DNA of 64,000 nucleotides. Origin: Arcicella aurantiaca (GTDB lineage: Bacteria; Bacteroidota; Bacteroidia; Cytophagales; Spirosomataceae). Each line of letters begins with the position of its first letter. Position 1 is the first letter of the stretch. Both the position numbers and the translations under genes were made by a program. The stretch is from the NCBI RefSeq assembly GCF_003148625.1, contig NZ_QGGO01000005.1:1-64000 (forward strand). The letters are read 5' to 3'. This document shows, piece by piece, positions 16,882-26,269 of this stretch. The notes beneath the pieces were generated by a model, which searched no databases, was not told the origin of the DNA, and saw nothing but the letters and a program-made list of their open reading frames with translations.

Positions 16882-19692
16882 ATGAAAACACTCATCAAAA
16901 TACTCTTCTTCCTTTTCTTATCGAACACTATTTTTGCCCAAATCTCAGATAAAAATTTCCAAAATCCGCCCTCAGAATATGGAATTCGGTGTTGGTGGTG
17001 GTGGCTCAATGGTAATGTAACCAAAGAAGCTATTACCAGAGATTTACACGAAATGAAAGCCAAAGGATTTAGTGGAGCGTGTATTTTTGATGCAGGTGGA
17101 CAAAATCAGCGAGGCAATGGCGACGTTCCCGAAGGGCCACTTTGGGGTTCGCCCGCTTGGCGTGAGTTATACCTTCATGCCATTAACGAGGCAGACCGTT
17201 TGGGTTTGGTCATGTCATTGAGTATTCAAAGCGGTTGGAATTTGGGAGGACCAGATATTACACCTGCCGAAGCAGCCAAACAGGTCGTTTTTTCGGAAGT
17301 AAATGTAAAAGGCGGTACTAAAATTCAACAGATTTTACCTCAACCCAAAGGACATGAAGGCTTCTATCAGGATATTATTGTATTAGCAATTCCTACTAAA
17401 AACTTCCCAAATCGTCAGCCAATTAGAGATTTTCAGAATAAAGCTGCTACCAAAGAAGTGGGTTGGTCTGTGCCAGAAACTCGCCCACTTTTAACAGATA
17501 TTCTAGCAACCGAAGGCGAAGAAGATGCAAGCGTAGGTCAGGTTTCCAACCTATCTCAATTCGTAAAAGATGGCGTTTTAAATTGGGATGCTCCCGAAGG
17601 AGAATGGACAATTATTCGTTTTGGATATGCTCCAACGGGTGCGGAAGTTTCTACATCAAGTGGCAAATGGCAAGGACACGTAATTGACTACACAAGCGAA
17701 AAACATTTTAATCGCTATTGGGACACCAACGTTGAGCCATTGTTAAAAATGATTGGCAACAAAGCAGGCAAAACATTGAAATATCTACAAACTGATAGTT
17801 TTGAAGCGGGTGGCATGAATTGGTCGGATAAATTTGAAGACGAATTTAAAAAACGTCGTGGCTACGACCCTACGCCTTATTTACCCGTTTTGGCAGGAAA
17901 AATCATTGAAAATCGTGAAGCAAGCAACCGTTTTTTAACAGATTTACGCAAAACTCTAAGCGATTGTATTGCTGATAATCATTACCGAGTATTTGCAAAA
18001 CGTGCCAAAGAATACGGTATGGGCATTCAGCCCGAATCGGCAGGGCCACACGCAGGCCCTTTTGATGGACTCAAAAACTACGGACATTCAGAAATTATGA
18101 TGTCTGAATTTTGGTCGCCTTCGCCTCACCGTTCCAAAGATATTGACCGATTTTTTGTAAAACAGGCGGCAAGTGCAGCAAAAATTTTCAATAAAACATT
18201 GGTTGGTGCAGAATCATTTACAACGATTGGACCTCATTGGAACGACGTTATTTGGGCAGATATGAAACCCTCTGCCGACCATGAATTTTGTGCGGGATTG
18301 AACCTTGTTTATTTGCATACTTTCACTTGTTCGCCCAAAGAAATGGGCTTACCGGGGCAAGAGTATTTTGCAGGAACGCACTTTAACCCAAATGTAACTT
18401 GGTGGAATTATTCTATGCCTTTTGTAAAATATCTCAGTCGTATTCAATATTTAATGCAAAATGGTGTAGCACAAGCAGATGTTTTATATTATTATGGCGA
18501 CCATATTCCCAATATTGGACGATACAAAGATGACGACCCCGCACAAGCATTGCCAAACTACGACTACGACCTTATCAACGAAGATAAATTGATGGATTTA
18601 TCGGTAAAAAATGGCAAAATTTATCTTCCACATGGCGTTTCATATCAAGTTTTGGCTTTACCAAATCATCAAATATTATCCTTAAAAGCACTCAGAAAAG
18701 TAAAAGAATTAGTTGAAAATGGAGCAACCGTTGTGGGTGAAAAACCTTTCTCAACAGCCAGTTTAGTAGGTGGTAATGAAGCAGAAAAAGAACTCGAAAC
18801 TATCACAGAACAGCTTTGGAATTCGTCAAAAATTCGTCCAATATCATCTAAGGAAGCCCTAAAAAATAAAGGTATTTTGCCTGACTGTGAGTTTGTTTAT
18901 AAATCTGATAGTAAAAAATTTGATTACATTCACCGAGTAGCCGACAATACCGATTATTATTTCATTAGTAATCAGAATAAAGAGGCAATTTCTTTAACGG
19001 CGGCATTCAGAATAACAGGAAAACAACCTGAAATATGGAATACTGTTACGGGTGAAATTAGTCCTGCCAAGCGTTTTCATCAAATAAATGGACGCACTTT
19101 CGTGGATTTATCTTTCAATCCCAATGGGTCAGTTTTTGTTGTTTTCAGAAAAGATATTCCGAATCATACACCCGAAAAATCTAAAAACAACCCATTGGTT
19201 TACAAGCCATTACAAGAAATAAATAATACATGGAATGTAAGTTTTGACACCAAATGGGGCGGTCCAAAATCGGCTAAATTTGATAAATTAATCAGTTGGA
19301 CAGACAGACCCGAAGAAGGCATTAAATATTATTCTGGCAAGGCAATTTATAAGACAACTTTTGATGTTTTTAACGTCGGCAAGGTTCTAAACCTTGCCGA
19401 CGTTAAGCTAAGTTTAGGCGAAGTTAAAGACGTTGGGATTGCTAAAGTAAAGCTCAATGGAAAAGATTTGGGCATTTTGTGGTGTCCACCATACCAAGTT
19501 TCGGTTGCAGGTTTATTAAAAGAAAAAGGAAATAAACTCGAAATTGAAATTGTAAATACTTGGCGAAACCGCTTGATTGGAGACCGTGAAAAACCTCAAA
19601 ATGAGCGTTTTACGAAAACAAATATTACCATAAAGCCCGATTGGAAATTAGAACAATCGGGACTTTTGGGACCTGTAAGGTTATTGGATTAG
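16882..19692 (+). CDS. Secreted GH106-like alpha-L-rhamnosidase
   Basis: A 936-residue secreted enzyme with signal peptide MKTLIKILFFLFLSNTIFAQ. The family signature is at the N-terminus (IRCWWWWLNGNVTKEAITRDL, EMKAKGFSGACIFDAGG) with the acidic active-site region around GMGIQPESAGPHAGPFDG, MMSEFWSPSPHR and LVGAESFTTIGPHW. The C-terminal beta-sandwich (KVKLNGKDLGILWCPPYQV) resembles a carbohydrate-binding module. GH106 enzymes release L-rhamnose from plant polysaccharides such as rhamnogalacturonan; the PUL context fits, but the glycan specificity is inferred. A perfect 17-bp palindrome at 19370-19406 is translated in frame as about NVGKVLNLADVK (residues ~830-842), probably an inserted repeat. 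Confidence 0.82.
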   Translation: MKTLIKILFFLFLSNTIFAQISDKNFQNPPSEYGIRCWWWWLNGNVTKEAITRDLHEMKAKGFSGACIFDAGGQNQRGNGDVPEGPLWGSPAWRELYLHAINEADRLGLVMSLSIQSGWNLGGPDITPAEAAKQVVFSEVNVKGGTKIQQILPQPKGHEGFYQDIIVLAIPTKNFPNRQPIRDFQNKAATKEVGWSVPETRPLLTDILATEGEEDASVGQVSNLSQFVKDGVLNWDAPEGEWTIIRFGYAPTGAEVSTSSGKWQGHVIDYTSEKHFNRYWDTNVEPLLKMIGNKAGKTLKYLQTDSFEAGGMNWSDKFEDEFKKRRGYDPTPYLPVLAGKIIENREASNRFLTDLRKTLSDCIADNHYRVFAKRAKEYGMGIQPESAGPHAGPFDGLKNYGHSEIMMSEFWSPSPHRSKDIDRFFVKQAASAAKIFNKTLVGAESFTTIGPHWNDVIWADMKPSADHEFCAGLNLVYLHTFTCSPKEMGLPGQEYFAGTHFNPNVTWWNYSMPFVKYLSRIQYLMQNGVAQADVLYYYGDHIPNIGRYKDDDPAQALPNYDYDLINEDKLMDLSVKNGKIYLPHGVSYQVLALPNHQILSLKALRKVKELVENGATVVGEKPFSTASLVGGNEAEKELETITEQLWNSSKIRPISSKEALKNKGILPDCEFVYKSDSKKFDYIHRVADNTDYYFISNQNKEAISLTAAFRITGKQPEIWNTVTGEISPAKRFHQINGRTFVDLSFNPNGSVFVVFRKDIPNHTPEKSKNNPLVYKPLQEINNTWNVSFDTKWGGPKSAKFDKLISWTDRPEEGIKYYSGKAIYKTTFDVFNVGKVLNLADVKLSLGEVKDVGIAKVKLNGKDLGILWCPPYQVSVAGLLKEKGNKLEIEIVNTWRNRLIGDREKPQNERFTKTNITIKPDWKLEQSGLLGPVRLLD
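19370..19406. repeat. REP-like palindrome inside the GH106 coding sequence
   Basis: A perfect 17-bp stem (TTAACGTCGGCAAGGTT and its complement) with a 3-nt CTA loop. A related palindrome with compensating changes, AACGTTGTCAGCGTT-TTG-AACGCTGACAACGTT in three parts, lies at 28539-28571. Confidence 0.85.
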
Positions 19693-19693
19693 C

Positions 19694-20728
19694 TTATTTT
19701 TTTAAAATCTCAAGGTCTAATTTCCCAATTGCTCCTTTGCCCCCAACTGCCCAAATGCCATTTTCAGCAATACTAATAGCATGAAAAGGCGTTTTGTCAA
19801 TCATTATCCAAGACTTACCAAAATCTTTTGAAAAACAAGTTCCTGATGGTCCAACGGCTATCAGGAATTTCTTTTTATAAATCCCCATACCCTCTTTTAA
19901 TCCAGCAGGATTGGTTTGCGGAGCATTTTGCCAAGTCTTTCCACCGTCAGATGTTAATAAAACATTAGGAATTGCTTTTTCAACTTCTTGATAATCGCCA
20001 CCTACGGCAATTCCGTGCTGATTATCCCAAAATCTTAGCCCAAATAATCCATTCGTTTTACCTGCGGGCATATCGGTTTTTATCACTGACCAAGTTTCGC
20101 CCTGATTGTCGGTTTTGAAAATACGAGCAAATTCTCCTCCACCCGTACAAATATAAGCCTGCTTTGTTCCTACCGTAATTAAACTTGTTCCACTGGCAGC
20201 AAAAGCCGCTTCATTTTCTTGATTTAAAGGAATATTTGCGGGATTGACAGGCAACCAAGTCTTTCCTCCATCTTTTGTCTTTACAATGAAAAACTTGCCA
20301 TCAATTGGGTCGCTAAATGCAATACCATTTTGTTTATCCCAAAAATCAATTCCATCAAAAAATACACCTTTTTGAGTAGTTTCATAAACAACTTTCCAAG
20401 ACTTCCCTCCGTCTTCGGTTCTATAAAATTTTGCATTCCCTTGTTCAGCTTCACCCGCACTCATCAAAATAGCATTCTTGTCATCAAAGGCATGAACATC
20501 TCTAAAATCAAGTTTCTCTGCTCCAACAACTTGTTGCGTTATCCACTTTTTGCCACCATCATTTGTATGTAAAAATGTGCCTTTCGCCCCTCCTATCCAA
20601 ACAATTTTATCGGAAACCGCACAAATTGCTCTAAAACTTGCGTCAGTATTAGAAGCCTGTTTTTGCCATTGTGCATTCACTTGAAATGTAATGAACACAC
20701 TTAAAATTATCTGTTGAATCTTTTTCAT
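19694..20728 (-). CDS. Secreted Ycf48/BNR-repeat beta-propeller protein
   Basis: About 344 residues, with a signal peptide (MKKIQQIILSVFITFQVNAQ) and at least six Asp-box motifs spaced around the chain: TNDGGKKW, TEDGGKSW, TKDGGKTW, TDNQGETW, TSDGGKTW and SKDFGKSW. This predicts a sialidase-like or Ycf48-like propeller, but no sialidase catalytic residues are recognisable and many such secreted Bacteroidota proteins have no known activity. I took the ATG at 20726-20728 so that the signal peptide begins MKKIQQ; the frame stays open to a GTG at 20749. It is convergent with the GH106 gene, separated by one base, so it is not part of that operon. Confidence 0.75.
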   Translation of the reverse strand: MKKIQQIILSVFITFQVNAQWQKQASNTDASFRAICAVSDKIVWIGGAKGTFLHTNDGGKKWITQQVVGAEKLDFRDVHAFDDKNAILMSAGEAEQGNAKFYRTEDGGKSWKVVYETTQKGVFFDGIDFWDKQNGIAFSDPIDGKFFIVKTKDGGKTWLPVNPANIPLNQENEAAFAASGTSLITVGTKQAYICTGGGEFARIFKTDNQGETWSVIKTDMPAGKTNGLFGLRFWDNQHGIAVGGDYQEVEKAIPNVLLTSDGGKTWQNAPQTNPAGLKEGMGIYKKKFLIAVGPSGTCFSKDFGKSWIMIDKTPFHAISIAENGIWAVGGKGAIGKLDLEILKK

Positions 20729-20756
20729 ATTTATAAAAATCTCTTTCACGAAAATA

Positions 20757-20797
20757 ACAAAAAAAGGCTCGGAATTAATATTCTAAGCCTTTTAAAA
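20757..20797 (-). terminator. Terminator of the 155-residue secreted protein gene
   Basis: AAAAGGCT pairs with AGCCTTTT around an AT-rich loop; on the minus strand it is followed by a T run. It separates the small secreted protein gene from the Asp-box protein gene. Confidence 0.7.
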
Positions 20798-20813
20798 TCA
20801 TTTCAGATTATGA

Positions 20814-21281
20814 TTATCTTAATTTCTTTATGCTATTTAATATTGCCAAAGCATCTTTTTCAGCAGTAGTATCTTTGTCATCGAAGTTAATTTCTACTAC
20901 AATATTGGTATGCGAATTTGGCACAATTAAGCCTGCTAACATAATTCTATCTCCGTCTTTAAATCCTTCTACATAAAAGCCGTCCAAACCATTAATATGT
21001 ACTTCGTGAGCAGCATCAACTTCTGTCATTTTCATGTTCAAAGCATATTTAGCAACCGCTTCATCCATGTCTTCAACGGCAATATTTTCTTCCCAAACAT
21101 CTACATAAACTTCCATTCCATCACCTTCTGCTCTAAACTCTTCGTCTGTATTTTTAGTTACTTTAAAATCATCATGCAAAGTCAACGCTACCTTATAATA
21201 ATTCCAAACAAACTGTTGTTGAGCCGAAGCCGAAACGCTAATAAAAATTAGCAATGCGATACTTAATAGTAATTTTTTCAT
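20814..21281 (-). CDS. Small secreted protein of unknown function
   Basis: A 155-residue protein with a clear signal peptide (MKKLLLSIALLIFISVSASAQ) and an acidic mature part predicted to be soluble. It has no Cys or known catalytic motif. The sequence ALTLHDDFKVTKNTDEEFRAEGDGMEVYVDV and the ending EKDALAILNSIKKLR suggest a compact alpha/beta domain like those in periplasmic stress or lipid-related proteins, but I do not recognise the family. It has its own candidate promoter and terminator. Confidence 0.7.
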   Translation of the reverse strand: MKKLLLSIALLIFISVSASAQQQFVWNYYKVALTLHDDFKVTKNTDEEFRAEGDGMEVYVDVWEENIAVEDMDEAVAKYALNMKMTEVDAAHEVHINGLDGFYVEGFKDGDRIMLAGLIVPNSHTNIVVEINFDDKDTTAEKDALAILNSIKKLR

Positions 21282-21316
21282 TTTGGGTATGTATGGTTAA
21301 ATTGTTTAAAACGCTT

Positions 21317-21324
21317 CAAAGGTA
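21317..21324 (-). promoter_or_regulatory. Candidate -7 element for the 155-residue secreted protein
   Basis: Minus-strand TACCTTTG fits TAnnTTTG and lies 36 bp before the start codon. A -33 element is not obvious. Confidence 0.45.
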
Positions 21325-21386
21325 TCATAAATATTTAATTCATTTTAGGGTAGTTTTACGGTTTTTGCAGGAACATTATTCTATAA

Positions 21387-21548
21387 TAGACTTCTTGCGA
21401 AAGTGTTTTAAGTCGTAAAACAATATCTTTTCGGCTACAAATAGCGAAAATTTTTCAACCGTAGCTCTGCTATGCTTTCAAAATTCTCGCTATTTTCACT
21501 CGAAAATATATCATTTTTCAATCATAAAACACTTTCGCAAGAAGTCTA
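21387..21548. mobile_element. MITE, complete copy 1 (162 bp)
   Basis: The ends are perfect 24-bp terminal inverted repeats beginning TAGACTTCTTGCGAAAGTG. The element is flanked by a 4-bp direct repeat ATAA (21383-21386 and 21549-21552), as expected for a target-site duplication. The interior has a second pair of inverted words (AGCGAAAA / TTCTCGCT) and no ORF. A second complete copy is at 27686-27860 and a left-end fragment at 50130-50176. No transposase is in the window. Confidence 0.85.
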
Positions 21549-21561
21549 ATAAATTAACAAA

Positions 21562-21600
21562 CAAAAAGCCTTCTCTAATTGCTTAAAGAAGGCTTTTGTA
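21562..21600 (-). terminator. Terminator of the T9SS-exported protein gene
   Basis: AAAAGCCTTCT pairs with AGAAGGCTTTT across a 12-nt loop, 22 bp beyond the stop codon; A/T-rich flanks give a U tract on the minus strand. Confidence 0.8.
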
Positions 21601-21621
21601 ATTTTATTCTAAGAAGAATGA

Positions 21622-24021
21622 TTATCTATTAATGATAATACGTTTTGCTAAATCAAAACCTGATGCTTTAAAACGAAGCATATATTCACCTTCTGGTTGG
21701 TTTCTTAAATCAACAATTAATTTACCTTTAATAGAAGGAACAGTTCCTGTATAGATTAATCTTCCTAAAAGGTCATAAATAATAATTTCTGGATTCTCAT
21801 AATCTGCTAAAGTTTCAATCGTTAACAAACCATTACTTGGGTTTGGATAAATTGATAAACCTTTGAAATCTGGGTCTTCTTTGAAATTAAATGGTTTTAC
21901 AAAATCAGAGAAACAAGCTAATGTATTAGTTGGAGCTGGTACTGTGAAAACTGTTTTTCTACGAGCTGTATAATCTCCATAACGATTTGCTTTGATAACA
22001 CCTTCTGTAAATTTCAATACTTCTGTACCATATTTCCATTCATAATCTGTTCCGTCTGGAAAGTTCACCGCTTTCAACGTAAACGTACCATCTTTATCAA
22101 TACTTGAAGCCGAAACATCTGGGTTATTTTTCACAACAATTACCAAAGGAACTGATTTTGAAGAAATACAACCTGTTGTTGCATCTTTTGCAGTAGCTGT
22201 ATATTCTCTTGAAATATCTATAAATTTACCGTCTGCACCGATTGCTGTTAATGTTAATGTTTTAGCTACTAAACCTGTACTCCAAGTTACCACATTTTGA
22301 CTTGTTGCAATTAGATTAACGCTATTAGGTTTTGTATAGTCAGCATTACTTCTCGCACAGAATACCAATGGGCCATCTGCTGTAACTGTTGGAGCTGGAG
22401 GCAATGGTAATGCAATCGTAGAAATAGGGTCTGACGCTGGCGACAAACAGTTGCGAGGGTCAAGCACACGAACTGTAAATGTTGCAGAAGTCTTAACTGT
22501 TAAAGATTTTGTTGAGTCTGTTGTACTCCAACGGTAACGAGTTTTTTCTCCGTTTATTAAATCAGAAGAAGTTAAAACAACACTTTGGTCAGCACAGAAT
22601 GAAAGTGGTCCACTTGCTGTAATTGTCGGTTTTGCAGGCAAAGCATAAACGGTAACTTTTACAATGTCTGAAGTTGGAGAAAGACAGTTATTTACGTCTC
22701 TAACTGCAACAGTAAAGTCTCCCGAAGTATTCACGTTAATTGCACGTGTTGTTGCTTTGGTACTCCAAATATAAGTTGTGTTAGGAGTTGATGTTAAATT
22801 AACACTTCCACCACTACAAAATGCGATTGGACCATCAGCAGAAATAACAGGTTTTGCAGGCAATTTGAAAACAGTAATCGTTGTTGTATCAGAAGGCTTA
22901 GAAACACAACCACTTGTATCTATTACTTGCACAGCGTATTTGCCAACGGCTGAGATATTTCTGATACTTGGTGTAATGGCACCGTTACTCCACTTATACT
23001 TAAATCCTAAACTTGATGTTAAAGAAAGCGTATCACCTTGGCAAATAGCAGCTCCAGTTTTAGAAGGAGTAATTACAGGTTTTGCAGGAACTCTTAACGC
23101 TCTTACAGAAACAACATCTGACAAAGGTGATTTACAACTCAATCTTGTTCCAATAGCTAATGCTTGAATTTTAGCCGTTTTATTGAAGAATTTTATAAAA
23201 CTTTTTGAACCTAAGCTATCTTGTTTAGTACCATTTACATACCATTCGTATTTAGTTACAAATTGTGTTGAATCTGATTTCAAAGAAATTGATTTATCCT
23301 CACAAAATGTACTATCACTTGCCGTAACTTTCGGTTTTGGTACTGAGAAGAACTCTGCATAAACTTGTCCTTGTGCATACACACGAACACTCGGACAGTC
23401 AGGAGATGTCACAGAAAGGAAATAATATCCAGATTTGGTAACTTTTAATTCTGGAGAACCTTGTCCTTTGGTTGACTCATCAATTAAATATCCATAGGTA
23501 GTTTGAGAAATACCTCTCTCCCATGAATAGATATATTTTGAATCTGTTACACTTGATTTTAAAGTTATCGTCTCACCATCACAAACAGTAGCTTTATCTT
23601 GAGCAATGAATGGTTGAGCACTTGGAGCTGCCAAATATCTAATGAAAAGACTTTGTGAACGTGGGCTTTCTTCTCCAAATTCAGTACAAGTGGCAGAAAC
23701 AACCATGTCATTTGTAACATCTAAATATTTTAAATCTGAACTTGGTAGATTTCTTCCAAGATTAGCTCCATTCGAGTCATACCATTGGATAAATCCATTG
23801 CCACAACCTTTTGCTTGAAGAATAGCAGACATTCTGGCATCTCCAGCCGCTTGATAACCACATCTGTCCACACCTAAGTATGCAACAGCTGGTGCTGCAG
23901 GAGGAATTGCTACCGAAGTTGTTTTTTTAGAAGTCGGAGTTTCGTTTCCTTTCGCCCATACAGATACAGACGTTGCAACGAATAAAAGGACTAAAAAAAT
24001 CTTATGAGTAAGGTTGTTCAT
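21622..24021 (-). CDS. Ig-like-repeat surface protein with type IX sorting domain
   Basis: A 799-residue exported protein with signal peptide MNNLTHKIFLVLLFVATSVSVWA. The middle contains at least five Ig/PKD-like repeats of about 80 residues, recognisable by the block ITADGPLAFCxGxSVxLTSS, then YxWSTxATTRxIxV and VRDxNNCLSPxSD. The last ~80 residues are a type A T9SS C-terminal domain (LSIYPNPSNGLLTIETLADYE ... IYDLLGRLIY ... LRNQPEGEYMLRFKA ... KRIIINR), which directs export through the type IX system and anchoring to surface lipopolysaccharide. It is probably an adhesive or structural surface protein. Confidence 0.88.
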   Translation of the reverse strand: MNNLTHKIFLVLLFVATSVSVWAKGNETPTSKKTTSVAIPPAAPAVAYLGVDRCGYQAAGDARMSAILQAKGCGNGFIQWYDSNGANLGRNLPSSDLKYLDVTNDMVVSATCTEFGEESPRSQSLFIRYLAAPSAQPFIAQDKATVCDGETITLKSSVTDSKYIYSWERGISQTTYGYLIDESTKGQGSPELKVTKSGYYFLSVTSPDCPSVRVYAQGQVYAEFFSVPKPKVTASDSTFCEDKSISLKSDSTQFVTKYEWYVNGTKQDSLGSKSFIKFFNKTAKIQALAIGTRLSCKSPLSDVVSVRALRVPAKPVITPSKTGAAICQGDTLSLTSSLGFKYKWSNGAITPSIRNISAVGKYAVQVIDTSGCVSKPSDTTTITVFKLPAKPVISADGPIAFCSGGSVNLTSTPNTTYIWSTKATTRAINVNTSGDFTVAVRDVNNCLSPTSDIVKVTVYALPAKPTITASGPLSFCADQSVVLTSSDLINGEKTRYRWSTTDSTKSLTVKTSATFTVRVLDPRNCLSPASDPISTIALPLPPAPTVTADGPLVFCARSNADYTKPNSVNLIATSQNVVTWSTGLVAKTLTLTAIGADGKFIDISREYTATAKDATTGCISSKSVPLVIVVKNNPDVSASSIDKDGTFTLKAVNFPDGTDYEWKYGTEVLKFTEGVIKANRYGDYTARRKTVFTVPAPTNTLACFSDFVKPFNFKEDPDFKGLSIYPNPSNGLLTIETLADYENPEIIIYDLLGRLIYTGTVPSIKGKLIVDLRNQPEGEYMLRFKASGFDLAKRIIINR

Positions 24022-24482
24022 AATTAATAATATTTGGATAAGAATTTTTAGGTTAAGATTGATGCCAAAATACTCAGCGTAACTATTACAATAATAATTG
24101 ATTTTGCCAGAATGATTTTGACCAAATCAAAACTTTATCAAATGACAAGTAAATTTAAGATAAGAACGGCTATAAACCATACAAAAGTGTTCAAAGTTTT
24201 TAAACGGTCAGTTCTTTTTTATGATAATATATTTAACTAAAAAAAACCAAAAAAGTATAAGTCATTGATATAAAGCCACTTAACATGTTTACTATTTTTT
24301 CATTACTAAGATTAGTTATTTCATAGACGGTTTTCTACTAAAAAGGGTTGTCTGAACTTAATAAAAATATGCTTGTGAGGGTCAAACAATTGAAAAATAT
24401 CGAAGCATTAAGCATCTAATATTACTTTTGATGTATTATCTTTGAAAACTATTAATCATTTTATATTTTTTATAACAATTCT
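24022..24482. other. Divergent intergenic gap
   Basis: 461 bp of AT-rich sequence between the surface protein and the acyl-CoA ligase, with no ORF and no clear repeat. A TATCTTTG match to the Bacteroidota -7 consensus at 24437-24444 could start the ligase mRNA 40 bp before its ATG, but no -33 box is visible. Confidence 0.5.
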
Positions 24483-26135
24483 ATGAATATTCGTAGATTA
24501 CCATCAGCAAGCAACGCATTTAAGTATCCATTACTTATTAAAAGTATTTTGGCATATTCTGTAATGTTAGAGCCAGAAAATGAAATTGTTTATAAAGACC
24601 AAGTAAGATATAACTATTTTGAACTAAATCGTCGGGTAAGAAAGCAAGCTAATGTTTTTAAAAAATTAGGCTTAGATGGCGGACAAACGATTGCTGTTTT
24701 AGATTACGATTCTCACCGATATTTGGAAGCCTTTTTTGGCGTTCCCATGACAGGCAATGTGCTTCATACTATCAATTGGCGTTTATCTCCTGTTCAAATT
24801 CTTTATACCATTAATCATGCTGAAGATGTTGTAATTATTTGTCATTCAGACTTTTTGCCTTTATTAGAATCGTTGGCAAAAGAAATGAAAACGGTAAAAA
24901 GTATCATCGTTTGTGCTGATGGAGGTGAATATTCAAAAAGTCCTTTACTACCAATTATTGGTGAATATGAAGAGCTTTTAGCAGAAGCATCTGATGAATA
25001 TGATTTTGAGGATTTTGATGAAGATGCCGTTGCTACAACCTTTTATACAACGGGTACAACTGGAAACCCAAAAGGAGTATATTTTACGCATCGTCAATTA
25101 GTTTTGCATACGCTTTCGGTTGGACTAACTTTTAGTGCTATCGACGGGGCTTGTAGATTTAACAATTCTGATGTTTATATGCCACTAACCCCCATGTTTC
25201 ATGTTCACGCATGGGGTTTTCCATACGTGGCAACATTATGTAATACAAAACAAGTTTATATTGGTAAATTTGACCCCGAAACGGTTTTAAAGTGTTTTGT
25301 TAAAGAAAAACCGACTTTCTCGCATTGTGTTCCGACTATCTTGCAAATGTTTGTCTCGCACCCTGCTACTCAAAATATTGACCTTTCTAAATGGAAAGTG
25401 GTCATTGGAGGTTCAGCTTTACCGAAAGCTCTGGCAAAAGCGGCAATATTAAGAGGAGTTGATGTAATTACAGGTTATGGAATGTCTGAAACTTGTCCAA
25501 TTTTATCAACTGTTTATGTGAGTCCGAAAGACAAAATAAATCCCGATGTTGATTTTCAAGTGGAAGCACGTACACGTTCGGGTACACCTGCCATGTTTGT
25601 AGATTTACGTCTGTTAGATGATGAAGGTAAAGTAGCTCCGAAAGACGGAGAAACCATCGGAGAAGTAACTGCCAGAACTCCTTGGTTAACACAAGGCTAT
25701 TATAATGAACCTCAAAAATCAGAAGAATTATGGTTTGATGGTTGGCTACATACAGGTGATGTGGCAACAATGAATGAAAATAATTCACTGAAAATTACCG
25801 ATAGAATAAAAGACGTTATCAAATCAGGAGGCGAATGGGTAAGTTCAATTGATTTAGAAAATATCATTGGACAACACGAAGCCATACAAGAAGTTGCTAT
25901 TGTGGGGATTCCAGATGCCAAATGGGGAGAACGCCCGCACGCAATGATTGTTCTGAAAGAAGGGAAAAGTTTAACAAAAGACGACCTAAAAGCTTTTATG
26001 CAACGCTATGTAGATGACAAAACCATTACGGCTTGGACAATTCCGAGTTCAGTAGAGTTTGCCGTTGCCATTCCGAAGACTTCTGTTGGTAAAATTGACA
26101 AAAAAGTTATCAGAGCAACCTTGTTGACTCAGTAA
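24483..26135 (+). CDS. Long-chain fatty-acid--CoA ligase (AMP-binding family)
   Basis: A 550-residue adenylate-forming enzyme that activates fatty acids to acyl-CoA via acyl-AMP. The phosphate-binding motif TTFYTTGTTGNPKGVYFTH lies near residue 190, followed by YGMSETCPIL near 330, GWLHTGDVATM near 420 and the hinge ITDRIKDVIKSGGEWVSS. The C-terminal catalytic Lys is in PKTSVGKIDKKVIR. Length and motifs match the medium/long-chain group typified by the Thermus thermophilus enzyme. The chain-length preference cannot be set from the sequence. It is a single-gene unit with its own terminator. Confidence 0.9.
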   Translation: MNIRRLPSASNAFKYPLLIKSILAYSVMLEPENEIVYKDQVRYNYFELNRRVRKQANVFKKLGLDGGQTIAVLDYDSHRYLEAFFGVPMTGNVLHTINWRLSPVQILYTINHAEDVVIICHSDFLPLLESLAKEMKTVKSIIVCADGGEYSKSPLLPIIGEYEELLAEASDEYDFEDFDEDAVATTFYTTGTTGNPKGVYFTHRQLVLHTLSVGLTFSAIDGACRFNNSDVYMPLTPMFHVHAWGFPYVATLCNTKQVYIGKFDPETVLKCFVKEKPTFSHCVPTILQMFVSHPATQNIDLSKWKVVIGGSALPKALAKAAILRGVDVITGYGMSETCPILSTVYVSPKDKINPDVDFQVEARTRSGTPAMFVDLRLLDDEGKVAPKDGETIGEVTARTPWLTQGYYNEPQKSEELWFDGWLHTGDVATMNENNSLKITDRIKDVIKSGGEWVSSIDLENIIGQHEAIQEVAIVGIPDAKWGERPHAMIVLKEGKSLTKDDLKAFMQRYVDDKTITAWTIPSSVEFAVAIPKTSVGKIDKKVIRATLLTQ

Positions 26136-26160
26136 AATTTTATATAAATGCTTGATTACT

Positions 26161-26197
26161 TAAACCTTGCTCGGATTCTGAGCAAGGTTTTTTGTTT
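26161..26197 (+). terminator. Terminator after the acyl-CoA ligase
   Basis: AAACCTTGCTC pairs with GAGCAAGGTTT over an 8-nt loop followed by TTTTTGTTT. Confidence 0.85.
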
Positions 26198-26207
26198 GTC
26201 GAAATAA

Positions 26208-26239
26208 TTTGTCAAAAAATCATTTATCCCCTATCTTTG
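26208..26239 (+). promoter_or_regulatory. Promoter of the carA leader transcript
   Basis: TTTG at 26208-26211 and TATCTTTG at 26232-26239 are separated by 20 bp, close to the Bacteroidota promoter consensus TTTG-N19-21-TAnnTTTG. Transcription should begin near 26244, about 25 nt before the leader ORF. Confidence 0.75.
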
Positions 26240-26269
26240 CAGTGTTAATTAAAAATTAAAAAATTAGAA

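Noticed and set aside
19370-19406. Transcription terminator inside the GH106 gene
   Set aside because: The stem is strong but no T tract follows on the plus strand and the reading frame continues into conserved sequence.
20330-20572. Plus-strand ORF inside the Asp-box protein gene
   Set aside because: Shadow frame with no domain; the minus-strand gene has regular Asp-box repeats.
22778-23167. 129-residue plus-strand ORF
   Set aside because: Antisense to the Ig-like repeats of the T9SS-exported protein, which have far better support.
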